Below are positions 38,755 to 48,502 of a DNA stretch of 64,000 bases, piece after piece (the first letter of the stretch is position 1; every line of letters starts with the position of its first letter). The notes below the pieces were generated by a model. The model had not been told where the DNA came from, made no database searches, and was given only the letters and a program-made list of their open reading frames with translations. The DNA is from Alteromonadaceae bacterium. GTDB taxonomy: Bacteria > Pseudomonadota > Gammaproteobacteria > Enterobacterales > Alteromonadaceae. Position numbers and translations under genes: made by a program. The stretch is from assembly GCA_014872785.1 (NCBI GenBank), contig WKFJ01000033.1:1-64000 (forward strand), read 5' to 3'.

Positions 38755-39288
38755 TTAACGGAAGTTGACGCGTTTCAACAGTAGGGAACTGAATTTTAAG
38801 TCGCTATTTTCATATTGTTTTCGACTTAGGAATATTTTCATTTTGGATTGAAGGGGGACAATGGTAATTAAACCGCCTCTTTCGACAAAGTCACGGGTCT
38901 CTCCTACAGAGACCATGCGTTTATTCCAATCCTGTAATTTGAGAAATAGTTCACTGGATTCGACTTGTCTACTGACAAACAGAAGTTGGCATTTTTGTGT
39001 GCCAATATCAGAGATATTTTCAATTTCGACCGCGACGGCATTGCGATCCTTCAGTTTTTTAGCGGGGAGCGACTGAAAAATTGAAAAATGGGTCTTCTCA
39101 GGTCCCTCGTAAAAGCAAAAACCAATACGATCATTTCCCATTTGTCCCTGAGGATAAGTGGCATAGTGCACGATGTGATGTAAAAAAGACGTACGTAACT
39201 GCTCAGGTTTAAAACTTTGGGCGTGCGCAGGTTTAGCCATGTTGGCTATAACAATGAGTGAGGCGAGGCAGAAAAATTTCAGTAACAC
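38755..39288 (-). CDS. YfiR-family (DUF4154) periplasmic protein
   Basis: 177 residues from GTG at 39288. A signal peptide ends at AHAQS, and the mature part has the YfiR layout (KPEQLRTSFLHHIVHYATYP, IGFCFYEG, NAVAVEIENIS, CQLLFVSR, GGLITIVPLQSKMKIFLS). In Pseudomonas, YfiR is a periplasmic repressor of the diguanylate cyclase YfiN. Here the gene begins 4 bp after the stop of a histidine kinase gene, so the kinase's periplasmic domain is the likely partner. The canonical Cys pattern of YfiR is only partly present (two Cys seen). Function inferred from family and context. Confidence 0.85.
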   Translation of the reverse strand: MLLKFFCLASLIVIANMAKPAHAQSFKPEQLRTSFLHHIVHYATYPQGQMGNDRIGFCFYEGPEKTHFSIFQSLPAKKLKDRNAVAVEIENISDIGTQKCQLLFVSRQVESSELFLKLQDWNKRMVSVGETRDFVERGGLITIVPLQSKMKIFLSRKQYENSDLKFSSLLLKRVNFR

Positions 39289-39292
39289 AGTG

Positions 39293-40939
39293 TTAGGCCG
39301 ATGTATTCGCTATTCTCTCGGGTGCGACCAATCGAACCGGGAACACTATATGAAACTCAACGCCTTTACCTTCATCACTAGTTAACGAGATCGAACCGTT
39401 TAACGCTTGCGTCACTAAATTAAACACTAAATGCATGCCTAGTCCGCTGCCGCCTTGGCCGCGTTTGGTGGTTACAAATGGGTCAAAGATTCGCTTGCGC
39501 ATGTGTTCCGGAATTCCCTTGCCATCATCGCGGTAAGTAATATTAATTTTATTGTTATCGATGAGGTTAGCTTGAATAAGAATGAGTCCTTTCTCTTTGT
39601 CTTCGAAACCGTGAATAATTGAATTCATGATCAAATTGATCATGATTTGGTTGATAGGTCCGGCTTTGGTTTCGATATAAAGTTCAGGGTCGCAATCTAT
39701 CTCGATGATGTGATGCAAATTCTTAAGTCGAGGACGCATCGACAGCAAAATTTCATCCATGAGTTGTTTAAAGCTAAAGGCGCGATCTTGCTCACTTGAT
39801 TGGTCAACAGCTACCTGTTTGAAGCTAGATATTAACTCTGCCGCTCGGTTTAAATTACGATAAATGATGTTTAGGTTTTCTTCGCCTTCCACCATAAATT
39901 TCGACAGCATGCTGGCCTTTAGTGTTTTCTCGTCGAAGGCTTGTTTGAGGTCTTTAAGTCGATCTAGCATCATAGTAGAAGCTGTGACTCCCAGACCAAT
40001 TGGCGTATTTACTTCATGAGCCACACCGGCAACCATATCTCCAAGTGAAGCCATTTTTTCGTTTTGCACCATTTGTCTCTGGAACTGATGCAGTTTTTCC
40101 AGGGTTTGAATTAACTCTTGGTTGGCTTCTTTTAATGCTTGGGTTCGCTGATTTACCTTTTCTTCTAGGTTTTGTGCTAGACGCTTGTGCTCTGTTTCTG
40201 CCTCGGTCTGCGCTTGCATGTGTTCCTGGATACGCTCTAACATGCTATTGAATGAGCTAGATAGAATAGCGAGTTCTTTAACGTTGGTGCTCTCGGCACG
40301 CTTTGAATAATCTTTCCGCTGCGCGATATCGGTAACAAGTTGCACTAAGTTTTCAATAGGGTTGGTGATGGTTTTTTGCAGTCTCAGCGTCAAAATAAAA
40401 CAAACTGATAACGAAACCAGCAACACCACCAGAGTAATAAGTGTAGAATTGACAATTAAGTCCTGTAGGGATTTGGCAGATGCCCGTACGTATACATAGC
40501 CGATAACCGTATCGTCAATATTTACCGGTTTAATGAATTCCACCATAGACTCAGTGATTTTAGGCTCTTTCAGCTCATCAACCCTGTCGTACATAGCTTG
40601 AATTGGCGCCTGCCCAGTTTTGTTGTAACTCGCGAAAAACGACAATTGCTCGTTCGGTGTTACTTTGTAGATATGTACATTGGTGATGAAGTCTGCGGCA
40701 GACAACACCAGCAAGTTTTCTTCTTCGGTAATATTGTCGTCAAACGCAATTCCACTTTGGGCATTGCGGCTGATCAGCTCACCAAAAATATTGATTTTTT
40801 CGATGAGTTCAGATTCATAGGTACTTACTTGAGTGTGAAAGGAGATACTAGAAGCCAGTAGCAAGGCTAACGAGGCAACCCCCATTACAACCCAAACGAA
40901 TAATCGTTTTATTGATAATATTTTGGAACTACTAGACAT
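39293..40939 (-). CDS. Membrane sensor histidine kinase, CHASE8-like input, HAMP
   Basis: 548 residues. Helix one at about 14-34, a periplasmic domain about 35-160 (IFGELISRNAQSGIAFDD is typical of CHASE8/YfiN-type sensors), helix two about 164-186, HAMP about 187-240, a coiled coil to 290, HisKA with His308 in VAGVAHEVNTP, and HATPase (N-box MNLIMNSIIHGF, GGSGLGMHLV). No receiver domain is fused. It is co-transcribed with the YfiR-family gene, suggesting a periplasmic inhibitor-sensor pair wired to phosphorylation rather than c-di-GMP synthesis. Closest receiver gene is arcA downstream, but pairing is unproven. Confidence 0.88.
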   Translation of the reverse strand: MSSSSKILSIKRLFVWVVMGVASLALLLASSISFHTQVSTYESELIEKINIFGELISRNAQSGIAFDDNITEEENLLVLSAADFITNVHIYKVTPNEQLSFFASYNKTGQAPIQAMYDRVDELKEPKITESMVEFIKPVNIDDTVIGYVYVRASAKSLQDLIVNSTLITLVVLLVSLSVCFILTLRLQKTITNPIENLVQLVTDIAQRKDYSKRAESTNVKELAILSSSFNSMLERIQEHMQAQTEAETEHKRLAQNLEEKVNQRTQALKEANQELIQTLEKLHQFQRQMVQNEKMASLGDMVAGVAHEVNTPIGLGVTASTMMLDRLKDLKQAFDEKTLKASMLSKFMVEGEENLNIIYRNLNRAAELISSFKQVAVDQSSEQDRAFSFKQLMDEILLSMRPRLKNLHHIIEIDCDPELYIETKAGPINQIMINLIMNSIIHGFEDKEKGLILIQANLIDNNKINITYRDDGKGIPEHMRKRIFDPFVTTKRGQGGSGLGMHLVFNLVTQALNGSISLTSDEGKGVEFHIVFPVRLVAPERIANTSA

Positions 40940-40998
40940 TATTTGTGTTTTTTTCCACAGTTACGAGCAAAGGCTCGATACACTCATATTGATATAAA

Positions 40999-41454
40999 GT
41001 GTATGAAAATGAAACTCTCCTTATCAAAAAACTTATGAAAAAAAAGCAAATAGCGCAAGTTTTCGCGCTGTGGGAAAAATATAAGGCCGTAAAGTTTCGT
41101 ATTGGGACAAGTTTCCCCGATTTTCAGGCATTTGCAATTGTCACTGCCTATAATCCCAAAAGCATTCTATACAGCGAAAAAACAAATCAACTAAGGCAGC
41201 AAAAACTGTGTCGATACTTGGAAAAAAGCCAGCTCAAATATCGTCGTGTTGTCGCTGGTAATACGGATTTTACTTACTTCGAACCGAGCTTAGCAATTGA
41301 AACCAACATAGCGCAGGCGTCGAATTTGGCAAAACTCTATGGGCAGAACGCGATTTACTTCGTCATAGACGAAAATCTGTTTTTATTGCCAATATTGGTC
41401 AAATACGTTGAAAAAGAGAACTTAGGTAAGTTTGCTGATTTTATCTGTGAGTAA
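40999..41454 (+). CDS. DUF3293 protein
   Basis: 151 residues from a GTG at 40999; an ATG at 41035 is an alternative and neither has a strong ribosome-binding site. The features AFAIVTAYNP, the following N-rich turn, FEPSLAIETNIAQASNLAKLYGQNAIYF are those of DUF3293, a small soluble family without known function. Divergent from the histidine kinase gene, with 59 bp between them. The stop is 18 bp from the convergent gene below. Confidence 0.7.
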   Translation: MYENETLLIKKLMKKKQIAQVFALWEKYKAVKFRIGTSFPDFQAFAIVTAYNPKSILYSEKTNQLRQQKLCRYLEKSQLKYRRVVAGNTDFTYFEPSLAIETNIAQASNLAKLYGQNAIYFVIDENLFLLPILVKYVEKENLGKFADFICE

Positions 41455-41472
41455 CGAAAAACAAATCGAGCA

Positions 41473-41811
41473 TTAATCGTAGCGAATTAATTCCAGTAAC
41501 TGCTCGTTTGTTAACCCCCATTTGATGGCAATGCTTCGAAACCGTTGCTGTTTGATTTTCTCTTGCACTTCACCTTTGCTGGTGGATAAAAGTTCTTGAA
41601 AGTCAGCTAGACACAGGCAAACGATTTTCCGTTCCGTCTGGTCAGTGCCTGATATCGGCATATCGGCTGGTTTATAAATGAGGCGAGGGCAGGCTTCCCT
41701 GCGCGCGGGATCTTCAATGCATTGCTCTGGCATTTGAGCCAATACATTAAAGCTCAAACAACCAATTACAGCACTGAGTGCCAGTTGAATCTTGAGTCGT
41801 CCTTTAACCAT
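41473..41811 (-). CDS. Small exported protein with four cysteines
   Basis: 112 residues. A signal peptide ends at NVLAQ (about residue 25). The mature part holds Cys in EQCIEDP, REACPRL and IVCLCLAD and a C-terminal helical segment. I do not recognise a named family. It lies downstream of glgA on the same strand with a 41-bp gap, so it may be read through from the glycogen operon; that link is positional only. Confidence 0.65.
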   Translation of the reverse strand: MVKGRLKIQLALSAVIGCLSFNVLAQMPEQCIEDPARREACPRLIYKPADMPISGTDQTERKIVCLCLADFQELLSTSKGEVQEKIKQQRFRSIAIKWGLTNEQLLELIRYD

Positions 41812-41852
41812 ATCGATATCTATTCTGCTTAAAAGCTCATACCTGCTGGAGA

Positions 41853-43286
41853 TTAACTACGAAGGGCGTCTTCGTAGAGTCCAACATACTGATTAGCTGC
41901 GTCAAACCAAGTAAATCGAGTTCGCATAGCACGATGCTGAACTTCCTTAAAGTAATCAGGATACTCGTAATAGAACAAAATTGCGCGTCGTAAGCAGTGC
42001 AGTAAATCATTACTTTCTGCTGAATGAAATACGAAACCTGTTGCATGCTCAGGTGCTTCTTCTAAATCGATAACCGTATCGCGCAGGCCGCCGACTGCAC
42101 GCACAATAGGGAGCGTTCCATAGGCTAAGCTATACATTTGATTCAAACCACATGGTTCGAACAAGGAAGGCATCAGAAAGTAGTCGCTTCCGGCTTCGAG
42201 CAAATGTGCCATATGGTTACTGAATTCTTCCCTGAAAACGAATTTGTCAGGGCGTTGGCTTGCCGCAAAGCGCAAGGCTTCACTGATAACCGGATCACCT
42301 GTTCCAATTATCAGAAGCTGCACATTGTGTTGAAGCAAGTGACCTAGAATGGGTGTTAGATAAGCAAAGCCTTTTTGATCCGTTAACCGGCAAACCATAC
42401 CAATTAACGGCACATTAGGGTTAACCTCAAGACCAACTGCTTTTTGCAGCTCTTCTTTGCATATTGCCTTGCCTGAAATATCCTCGGCGTGGAAATTCGC
42501 GGGTAGCTCTTTGTCTGTCGCTGGATCCCACTGGCTGTAATCACATCCATTTAAGATGCCAGTGAGGTCGTGCTGGCGAGTCATAAACTCGTGAAACATT
42601 TGGTGAGAACCCAGAGGTGTTTTTAACTCATTGCCATAGTGAGGACTTACTGCGTTTATCTTATCGGCATTCATTACGCCGATTTTTAGAAAGTTAATTG
42701 CTCCCATCGGGTCTTGTTGTTGCGCAATTTCCTCATATGGGTGCAAAAAAGGAATTTCAGAAAACGCATGTTGGCATTGGTATGCGCCATTGTGGATGGT
42801 TAGTACCGAACGGCTCTTGTGATAAAAGCCGGTAGGATCGCGTTTTAAGAAAAATGGCACCAACGCAGTGTGCCAGTCATGGCAGTGTACTATATCTGGT
42901 TGAAAGCCAACGCATGCGCTGGCATGCAGCGCAGCCATTGAGAAAAACGCATAGCGCTCGGCATTATCTGGATAGGCGTGATAACTGTCAGAATAAATGC
43001 CATCTCGGTCAAAAAACAGCGGAAAGTCGACACCATATACACAGAGTCCGTCGAGTTCTAATTGCTTAATGTTGTAGTGATATTGCCTGTCATTAGCATA
43101 AAGCATTTGTCCATCAGAGGCCTGATGCGCCGGAAACTTTTGCGCAATCGTTTTATAAAACGGAATTACGATCCGTACATCGTGACCTTGATTACGCAAC
43201 TCAATGGGTAAGGCGTAACCAACGTCCGCTAAACCACCGGTTTTAACTAAACCTTCAACCTCTGATATGACAAACAGGATCTTCAC
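41853..43286 (-). CDS. glgA: Glycogen synthase GlgA
   Basis: 477 residues, the standard length of bacterial glycogen synthases of the GT5 family. The ADP-glucose-binding N-terminal motif KTGGLADV (residues 16-23) and the C-terminal domain with FEPCGLNQMYSLAYGTLPIVR are present. It transfers glucose from ADP-glucose to the growing alpha-1,4-glucan. Overlaps glgC by 4 bp. Branching enzyme and phosphorylase genes are not in the window. Confidence 0.97.
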   Translation of the reverse strand: MKILFVISEVEGLVKTGGLADVGYALPIELRNQGHDVRIVIPFYKTIAQKFPAHQASDGQMLYANDRQYHYNIKQLELDGLCVYGVDFPLFFDRDGIYSDSYHAYPDNAERYAFFSMAALHASACVGFQPDIVHCHDWHTALVPFFLKRDPTGFYHKSRSVLTIHNGAYQCQHAFSEIPFLHPYEEIAQQQDPMGAINFLKIGVMNADKINAVSPHYGNELKTPLGSHQMFHEFMTRQHDLTGILNGCDYSQWDPATDKELPANFHAEDISGKAICKEELQKAVGLEVNPNVPLIGMVCRLTDQKGFAYLTPILGHLLQHNVQLLIIGTGDPVISEALRFAASQRPDKFVFREEFSNHMAHLLEAGSDYFLMPSLFEPCGLNQMYSLAYGTLPIVRAVGGLRDTVIDLEEAPEHATGFVFHSAESNDLLHCLRRAILFYYEYPDYFKEVQHRAMRTRFTWFDAANQYVGLYEDALRS

Positions 43287-44524
43287 TCGAAACCAATCTC
43301 CATGTTTTTAGGGATAACCACGATACCTTCTTCGGAGACTGTCAGTCCACGCGCGCGATCCAATTCTAAATCGACACCAATTTGCGTGTTAGGAGCTATT
43401 TTCACGCTTTTATCCGCAATGACTTTGTTCAGCACACAATTCTCACCCACTTCACACTTGCCGAGCATTATACTTTCAACAAGCTTGGTACCCGCTTCTA
43501 TCTTGGCGTTAAAGCCGAGTACTGAACGTTCGATATGGGCACCTGTTACTTCACTACCAGAAGAGATCATTGAATTGAGAACCGTACAGTGATTGCCGTG
43601 TTCATCAGCCATAATGTTTGCTGGTGGTACCGGCGGGTGATAACTGCGCAGTGGCCACTTGTTGTTATAAAGGTCAAATTCTGGCTCAGCTACAAGTAAG
43701 TCCATGTGGGCTTCCCAGAAAGAGTAGACCGTACCTACATCACGCCAATAACTGTGATTCGCGGTTTCTGCTTCACCCGGAATTTCATTGCGGTTGAAGT
43801 CATATACGTAGACAGGTTCACCATCCGCTACCATTTTGGGCAAAATATCGTGACCAAAATCATGCGTCGACATTTTGTCTTCTGCATCCGCGGTTAGGTA
43901 ATCGAACAGTTTGTCTTTCTTAAATACATAGTTCCCCATAGAAACCAGTGCCAAATCAGGGCGCCCCGGAATCGTTTTAGGGTTTTCTGGTTTCTCTTCG
44001 AAGCCGATCATTCGATAGTTTTCGTCCACCTCGATAACGCCAAATCTTCCGGCCGCTTCTGTCGCAAGTACTGGAATCGCACACACAGTTAACGACGCGT
44101 CCATTTTTTCGTGGTACCGCTGTACCTGGCGGATATCGATTTTGTAAATATGGTCACTACCAAAGATAAATACATTGTCAGGCTCGTGAATTTCGATAAG
44201 GCGTAAATTCTGGTAGATGGCATCCGCAGTACCTTCATACCAGCGTTTACCCATGCGCATCTGTGCTGGAATTGCATCGATAAAATTACCTGTTAAACCT
44301 GTAATATGCCACGCCTGACGCAGGTGAATATTGAGCGACTGCGACTTAAACTGGGTAAGAACGTAGAGCTTTAGGATATCTGAGTTAACAAAGTTATTCA
44401 GTACGAAGTCGATTAAACGCAATCCACCGGCAAAGGGGACGGCAGGTTTAGTTCGTGTTTGTGTTAACGGGAAAAGTCTGGTTCCGGCGCCGCCAGCCAG
44501 GATCATGGCGATATTTCGTGACAT
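43283..44524 (-). CDS. glgC: ADP-glucose pyrophosphorylase GlgC
   Basis: 413 residues. Nucleotidyltransferase start [52 protein letters not shown] and a left-handed beta-helix C-terminus are all typical. It makes ADP-glucose for GlgA, the rate-limiting step of glycogen synthesis. AAGGAAG lies 6-8 bp before the ATG. A 271-bp non-coding gap upstream, which I could not parse further, separates it from rsmC, which points the same way. Confidence 0.97.
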   Translation of the reverse strand: MSRNIAMILAGGAGTRLFPLTQTRTKPAVPFAGGLRLIDFVLNNFVNSDILKLYVLTQFKSQSLNIHLRQAWHITGLTGNFIDAIPAQMRMGKRWYEGTADAIYQNLRLIEIHEPDNVFIFGSDHIYKIDIRQVQRYHEKMDASLTVCAIPVLATEAAGRFGVIEVDENYRMIGFEEKPENPKTIPGRPDLALVSMGNYVFKKDKLFDYLTADAEDKMSTHDFGHDILPKMVADGEPVYVYDFNRNEIPGEAETANHSYWRDVGTVYSFWEAHMDLLVAEPEFDLYNNKWPLRSYHPPVPPANIMADEHGNHCTVLNSMISSGSEVTGAHIERSVLGFNAKIEAGTKLVESIMLGKCEVGENCVLNKVIADKSVKIAPNTQIGVDLELDRARGLTVSEEGIVVIPKNMEIGFE

Positions 44525-44795
44525 AGTGCTTCCTTGAGGTGGTTGTTAGCAAAATCATAGCACCCTTTTTCCTAACTACGTCAATAAAAAATCTCACTTT
44601 CGTTATAAAAATTTCGTTTGTCTGGTAAAACCAGTAATTGGCAGGTAAATTGCTCACTTAATTTGCATCCAATTACTGCTAATTTTTTTTCAGCATTACG
44701 CGCTAGCCCTTGATATATCTGAACTATTTCCTAATCGTTTAAGCGAAACTCTACTTGTAATAGTACAGGTGAAAGTACAACTTTAACGTAGATAA

Positions 44796-45812
44796 TTACG
44801 CCGTTTTTCTGCTTCGATACAGTTTAAACTTACTGGTTTCTGCCACGACCTTTACATTGCCAAAATGCTGCTGCATTTGATCTGGATAAGGCAAGAATCG
44901 ATTTGCCACAATGGTAAGGTGCCCGCCGTCTTCTAATCGTAGCGCTGCATCCGCGATGAATTGTGAGCTTATCTGATGATCTGTGTGTATACCGGTGTGA
45001 AAAGGTGGATTACTAAATATAGCATCGAATATACCTTCCACTTGGGTTAGACCATCGCTTGCGACTATTTCTGCTTCTAGCTCGTTTTGTTTAAATGTTG
45101 CTTGGGCGCAATGCAGCGCATTAGCGTTGATGTCGGACATAGTAAGTGCAATGTTGTTATTCAGCTTTTTTAAGTAAGCACCAATAACCCCTGCACCGCA
45201 GGCAAAGTCTAATACTCTGCCATCACTTACTTTTGGGGTGTTTTCTAGTAATAAACGAGTGCCGGCGTCTAATTCATTGTGGCTAAATACACCGGGTAGG
45301 GAGGCGACCCTAAATTGTTGCTCATTGACTTCACAGTCAAACCACTGAGTGTCACCTTCAATTGATACCTGGGCAATATCGCTTTGCTTGGTGCCCAAGA
45401 ACAGTGAGCAATGACGAGCTGAATCAATTTTGTGGCCATTGCCAAGTGTGTTTTGCAGCAGTTTAGCGGCGCTTTTAATACCGGCTTTGTTTTCACCAAT
45501 GATTGCCAGCATACCGTCGCTGTTTAATAAACCGGCTGCATAGCGAATAAGTTGAGCCATGTGTTGCTTGGCTTTGGATGCATAGATAACAATGCCATCG
45601 AAACGCTCACTCGCATCCATCATTAACCCAAACGATTGCTTCTCATTAATAGACTTACACTTTAAATACATGTCGAAGTACTGATGAAAGCCATTAACCG
45701 AGGCGGGAACTTCATTAAATACCGACGCATCGGCAGGGGTTATCAATAACCAGTTGCCTTCGTCAAATAATTCACTACTGCGCAGTAAGCATTGGCTAGC
45801 GGGGGAAAGCAT
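44796..45812 (-). CDS. rsmC: 16S rRNA (guanine-1207-N2)-methyltransferase RsmC
   Basis: 338 residues from the ATG at 45812, chosen because it overlaps the trmB stop (TAATG) and gives the family-like start [17 protein letters not shown]; the open frame runs 10 codons further. N-terminal degenerate methyltransferase domain, then SAM motif VLDFACGAGVIGAYL and catalytic NPPFHTG. It methylates G1207 of 16S rRNA. Coupled to trmB. Confidence 0.92.
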   Translation of the reverse strand: MLSPASQCLLRSSELFDEGNWLLITPADASVFNEVPASVNGFHQYFDMYLKCKSINEKQSFGLMMDASERFDGIVIYASKAKQHMAQLIRYAAGLLNSDGMLAIIGENKAGIKSAAKLLQNTLGNGHKIDSARHCSLFLGTKQSDIAQVSIEGDTQWFDCEVNEQQFRVASLPGVFSHNELDAGTRLLLENTPKVSDGRVLDFACGAGVIGAYLKKLNNNIALTMSDINANALHCAQATFKQNELEAEIVASDGLTQVEGIFDAIFSNPPFHTGIHTDHQISSQFIADAALRLEDGGHLTIVANRFLPYPDQMQQHFGNVKVVAETSKFKLYRSRKTA

Positions 45813-46531
45813 TAACTTTGTCTCTTGTAAATTAGATCCCAAACACCGTGACCGAGGCGATGGCCGCGCTGTTCAAACTTTGTAAGTGGGCGAAATTCCG
45901 GACGCGGAACGAATTTATTGTCTTCTGCTGTATTTATGTAACCTTCTGCAACCTGCATCACCTCAAGCATATGTTCGGCATAATTTTCCCAATCGGTTGC
46001 CATATGGAACAAACCATTAATCGTAAGCTTGTTGCGTAATAACTGCACAAACTCTGGTTGCACAATACGGCGTTTGTGATGACGCTTTTTGTGCCATGGA
46101 TCCGGGAAATAAAGTTGTACCCGAGCAAGACTGGCATCTGCAATGCTGTCGTTAAGTATTTGCACTGCATCGTGTTCAATCACTCGTAAGTTCTTAACAT
46201 CTTCTTCTTCTGCCGCCATGAGACAGGCGCCGACACCTGGTGTGTGAACCTCTATACCAATAAAGTCTTTTTCTGGTTCTGCTTTAGCCATTTCAACGAG
46301 AGACTTGCCCATTCCAAAGCCAATTTCAAGCACTACAGGAGCCTTGCGACCAAATTCAGCCTCTAAGTCAAAAGGTGTTTTTTGGTATTCCAGACCCATG
46401 GTCGGCCAATACTGGTTAATCGCTGCTTCTTGGCCTTTGGTGAGCCTGCCTTCGCGTTTTACAAAGCTTTGTACTTTGCGTACATAAACACCTGCCGCTT
46501 CGGCTTCTTCTTGGGTTTTATATTTACTCAC
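45812..46531 (-). CDS. trmB: tRNA (guanine-46-N7)-methyltransferase TrmB
   Basis: 239 residues from GTG at 46531, preferred over TTG at 46534 because GAGGG lies 6 bp before it. SAM-binding [12 protein letters not shown], the [17 protein letters not shown] motif and [11 protein letters not shown] are diagnostic. It adds m7G46 to tRNA. Divergent from mutY across 160 bp and translationally coupled to rsmC. Confidence 0.96.
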   Translation of the reverse strand: MSKYKTQEEAEAAGVYVRKVQSFVKREGRLTKGQEAAINQYWPTMGLEYQKTPFDLEAEFGRKAPVVLEIGFGMGKSLVEMAKAEPEKDFIGIEVHTPGVGACLMAAEEEDVKNLRVIEHDAVQILNDSIADASLARVQLYFPDPWHKKRHHKRRIVQPEFVQLLRNKLTINGLFHMATDWENYAEHMLEVMQVAEGYINTAEDNKFVPRPEFRPLTKFEQRGHRLGHGVWDLIYKRQS

Positions 46532-46690
46532 CAACTGCCCTCTACTGACTTAATGATTGATCTTGAAAAATTGGGTCGCGTATTATGCAGTGTCTCGCAC
46601 CAATTACAAGAATAAGCGCTGCTATTTTAACCAAAAACGCTTACTCGCGTAATTGCTACAACAAGAATAAAGTCTAGCATTAGTGAACTG

Positions 46691-47821
46691 ATGAGCCCGC
46701 AAAGTCCAACAAACAAAAATATTCCAGAAGCACCAATTTCAATCGTAGAAAACATAAGTTCTGAAGTAATTAACCATGTCATCACTCAACCTATACTTGA
46801 CTGGTTTGCTCATGCAGGTCGCAAAAACCTGCCTTGGCAGCAGGACAAAACACCTTATCGGGTGTGGATATCTGAAATCATGTTGCAGCAAACTCAGGTC
46901 ACCACGGTTATTCCATATTACCAACGGTTCATGACGTCATTCCCTACTGTTGTCGATCTAGCCAATGCTGAGCAAGACGAAGTGTTACATCACTGGACCG
47001 GACTGGGTTATTACGCTCGAGCACGTAACCTACACAAAGCAGCGCAAATGGTACGCGACCAACACGGCGGCGATTTTCCTACTGAATTTGAACAAGTGCT
47101 CGCCTTGCCCGGCATTGGCCGTTCGACGGCGGGGGCGGTATTGTCGCTGTCACTCAACCAGCCTCATGCGATATTAGATGGCAATGTAAAACGGGTATTG
47201 GCTCGATATTTTGGCGTGGCAGGATGGCCAGGCAATAAAAAGGTAGAAGATAGGTTATGGCAGTTTGCTATTGCCAATACTCCAGCTGATGCTGCAGGTT
47301 ACTATAGCCAAGCTATGATGGATATGGGGGCAACTATGTGCACGCGTAGTCGTCCTAAATGCGGTTTATGCCCAATCGCCAGTGGCTGCTTCGCCAGAGA
47401 GAACGAAAAACAAAGTGAGTTTCCCGGCAAAAAGCCGAAAAAAACATTGCCCGAAAAGTCGGTAAATCTGCTTATCTATAAAGAAGGTAACAAGGTACTT
47501 TTGCAACAGCGCCCGCCGACCGGCATTTGGGGGGGGCTATGGGGCTTTGTTGAGGCAGATGATAAACAGCTCGAAGAGCTAGCAATCCCCAAACAAGAAA
47601 ATGAGATCCCGGGTTTTCGTCATACCTTTAGTCATTTTCATTTGGACATTGCACCTTGGGTTATAGAGGTAGATGAGGCACATTTAGCGTCGGTTAGCGA
47701 GATTTACGACAGCCCACAAATGTGGTACGACCTAAAGGAACCAGCGGAAGTTGGCTTATCTGCGCCTACCAAAAACATCATTCTTCAATTAAGCTTGCAA
47801 GCAACTGACGCTAGTAAGTAG
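46691..47821 (+). CDS. mutY: Adenine DNA glycosylase MutY
   Basis: 376 residues. HhH-GPD fold with catalytic Glu in [10 protein letters not shown], the hairpin [11 protein letters not shown], Asp in ILDGNVKRV, and the four-Cys iron-sulphur loop ([14 protein letters not shown]), followed by a NUDIX-like C-terminal domain. It removes A opposite 8-oxoG. The N-terminus is ~30 residues longer than E. coli MutY, with no better start. Codons for IWGGLWG contain a run of eight G residues (47529-47536), a slippage-prone tract. yggX follows after 24 bp, the usual pairing. Confidence 0.96.
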   Translation: MSPQSPTNKNIPEAPISIVENISSEVINHVITQPILDWFAHAGRKNLPWQQDKTPYRVWISEIMLQQTQVTTVIPYYQRFMTSFPTVVDLANAEQDEVLHHWTGLGYYARARNLHKAAQMVRDQHGGDFPTEFEQVLALPGIGRSTAGAVLSLSLNQPHAILDGNVKRVLARYFGVAGWPGNKKVEDRLWQFAIANTPADAAGYYSQAMMDMGATMCTRSRPKCGLCPIASGCFARENEKQSEFPGKKPKKTLPEKSVNLLIYKEGNKVLLQQRPPTGIWGGLWGFVEADDKQLEELAIPKQENEIPGFRHTFSHFHLDIAPWVIEVDEAHLASVSEIYDSPQMWYDLKEPAEVGLSAPTKNIILQLSLQATDASK

Positions 47822-47845
47822 CAATTATTAATCTAAGGAATCAAT

Positions 47846-48118
47846 ATGAGCCGCATCGTGTTTTGCCAAAGACTGCAAAAAGAAGCGCCCGGATTAGACT
47901 TTCAACTCTATCCAGGTGAATTGGGCAAACGAATCTTCGACAATATTTCCAAAGAAGTATTTTCTGAGTGGCAGAAAAAACAAACCATGTTAATTAATGA
48001 GCACAAATTAAATATGATGGATCCCATCGCTCGCAAATTCTTGGAAGAACAGATGCAGGCTTATCTATTTGAAGGTAAAGAACCGGATATTGAAGGTTAC
48101 ACGCCACCAAAAAGTTAA
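47846..48118 (+). CDS. yggX: YggX iron-trafficking / Fe-S protection protein
   Basis: 90 residues, the family length. Start [19 protein letters not shown] with the conserved Cys7, [21 protein letters not shown] here split in two phrases ([20 protein letters not shown]), and [16 protein letters not shown] are diagnostic. It protects Fe-S proteins against oxidation. AAGGA lies just before the ATG, and mutY-yggX order is conserved. Confidence 0.97.
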   Translation: MSRIVFCQRLQKEAPGLDFQLYPGELGKRIFDNISKEVFSEWQKKQTMLINEHKLNMMDPIARKFLEEQMQAYLFEGKEPDIEGYTPPKS

Positions 48119-48141
48119 CCATTTTAGTTTAGTAATATTTG

Positions 48142-48188
48142 CAAAAGGAGCTGGCGCCGCTGTAAAAAGCAACAAACTGCTCCTTTTG
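48142..48188 (+). terminator. Possible terminator after yggX
   Basis: CAAAAGGAGC (48142-48151) and GCTCCTTTTG (48179-48188) are perfect 10-bp inverted arms around a 27-nt loop containing GGCGCC. The right arm ends in TTTTG instead of a clean T-tract, so termination is plausible but not certain. Confidence 0.4.
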
Positions 48189-48230
48189 TGAGCGAAAAGA
48201 TTGCAATCCACATTTTATTGAAAAAAAGTG

Positions 48231-48259
48231 TTGACTTAGGGGGGCGAAATCCGTTTAAT
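48231..48259 (+). promoter_or_regulatory. Promoter for tRNA-Phe
   Basis: TTGACT (48231-48236) and TTTAAT (48254-48259) are 17 bp apart, followed by GC-rich CGCACCCGC around the expected start, the discriminator type linked with stringent control of stable RNA genes. The start point would be near 48266, about 160 nt before the tRNA. Confidence 0.65.
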
Positions 48260-48265
48260 ACGCAC

Positions 48266-48426
48266 CCGCACCAAGTGACAGACATGTTACACGGCGCGAC
48301 ACAGTAAACCCTTCCTTGAGTTTACGCCCGTTTTAAAGCATCGTGGTTGTTCGCTTTAAAACAACAAGAAAGCTAGCGTGACCTTTCTTGAATATAAAGC
48401 GCAATGGTGCCAAGCACTAACAAGTT
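48266..48426 (+). ncRNA. Hairpin-rich leader upstream of tRNA-Phe
   Basis: Between promoter and tRNA three inverted repeats occur in series: GTAAAC/GTTTAC (48304-48325), a perfect 10-bp pair GTTTTAAAGC/GCTTTAAAAC (48330-48362), and a perfect 8-bp pair CAAGAAAG/CTTTCTTG (48365-48390). No open frame of note is present. It may be a processed 5' leader or a small RNA; I cannot name a family. Confidence 0.35.
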
Positions 48427-48502
48427 GCCCAGATAGCTCAGTCGGTAGAGCAGGGGATTGAAAATCCCCGTGTCGGTGGTTCGATTCCGCCTCTGGGCAC
48501 CA
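48427..48502 (+). tRNA. tRNA-Phe (GAA)
   Basis: 76 nt with a 7-bp acceptor stem GCCCAGA/TCTGGGC, D arm GCTCAGTCGGTAGAGC, anticodon arm with loop TTGAAAA (anticodon GAA), T arm with GGTTCGATTCC, and an encoded CCA end. It is a single copy here with no other tRNA beside it. No convincing repeat of its 3' end was seen downstream that would mark an integrated element. Confidence 0.97.
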
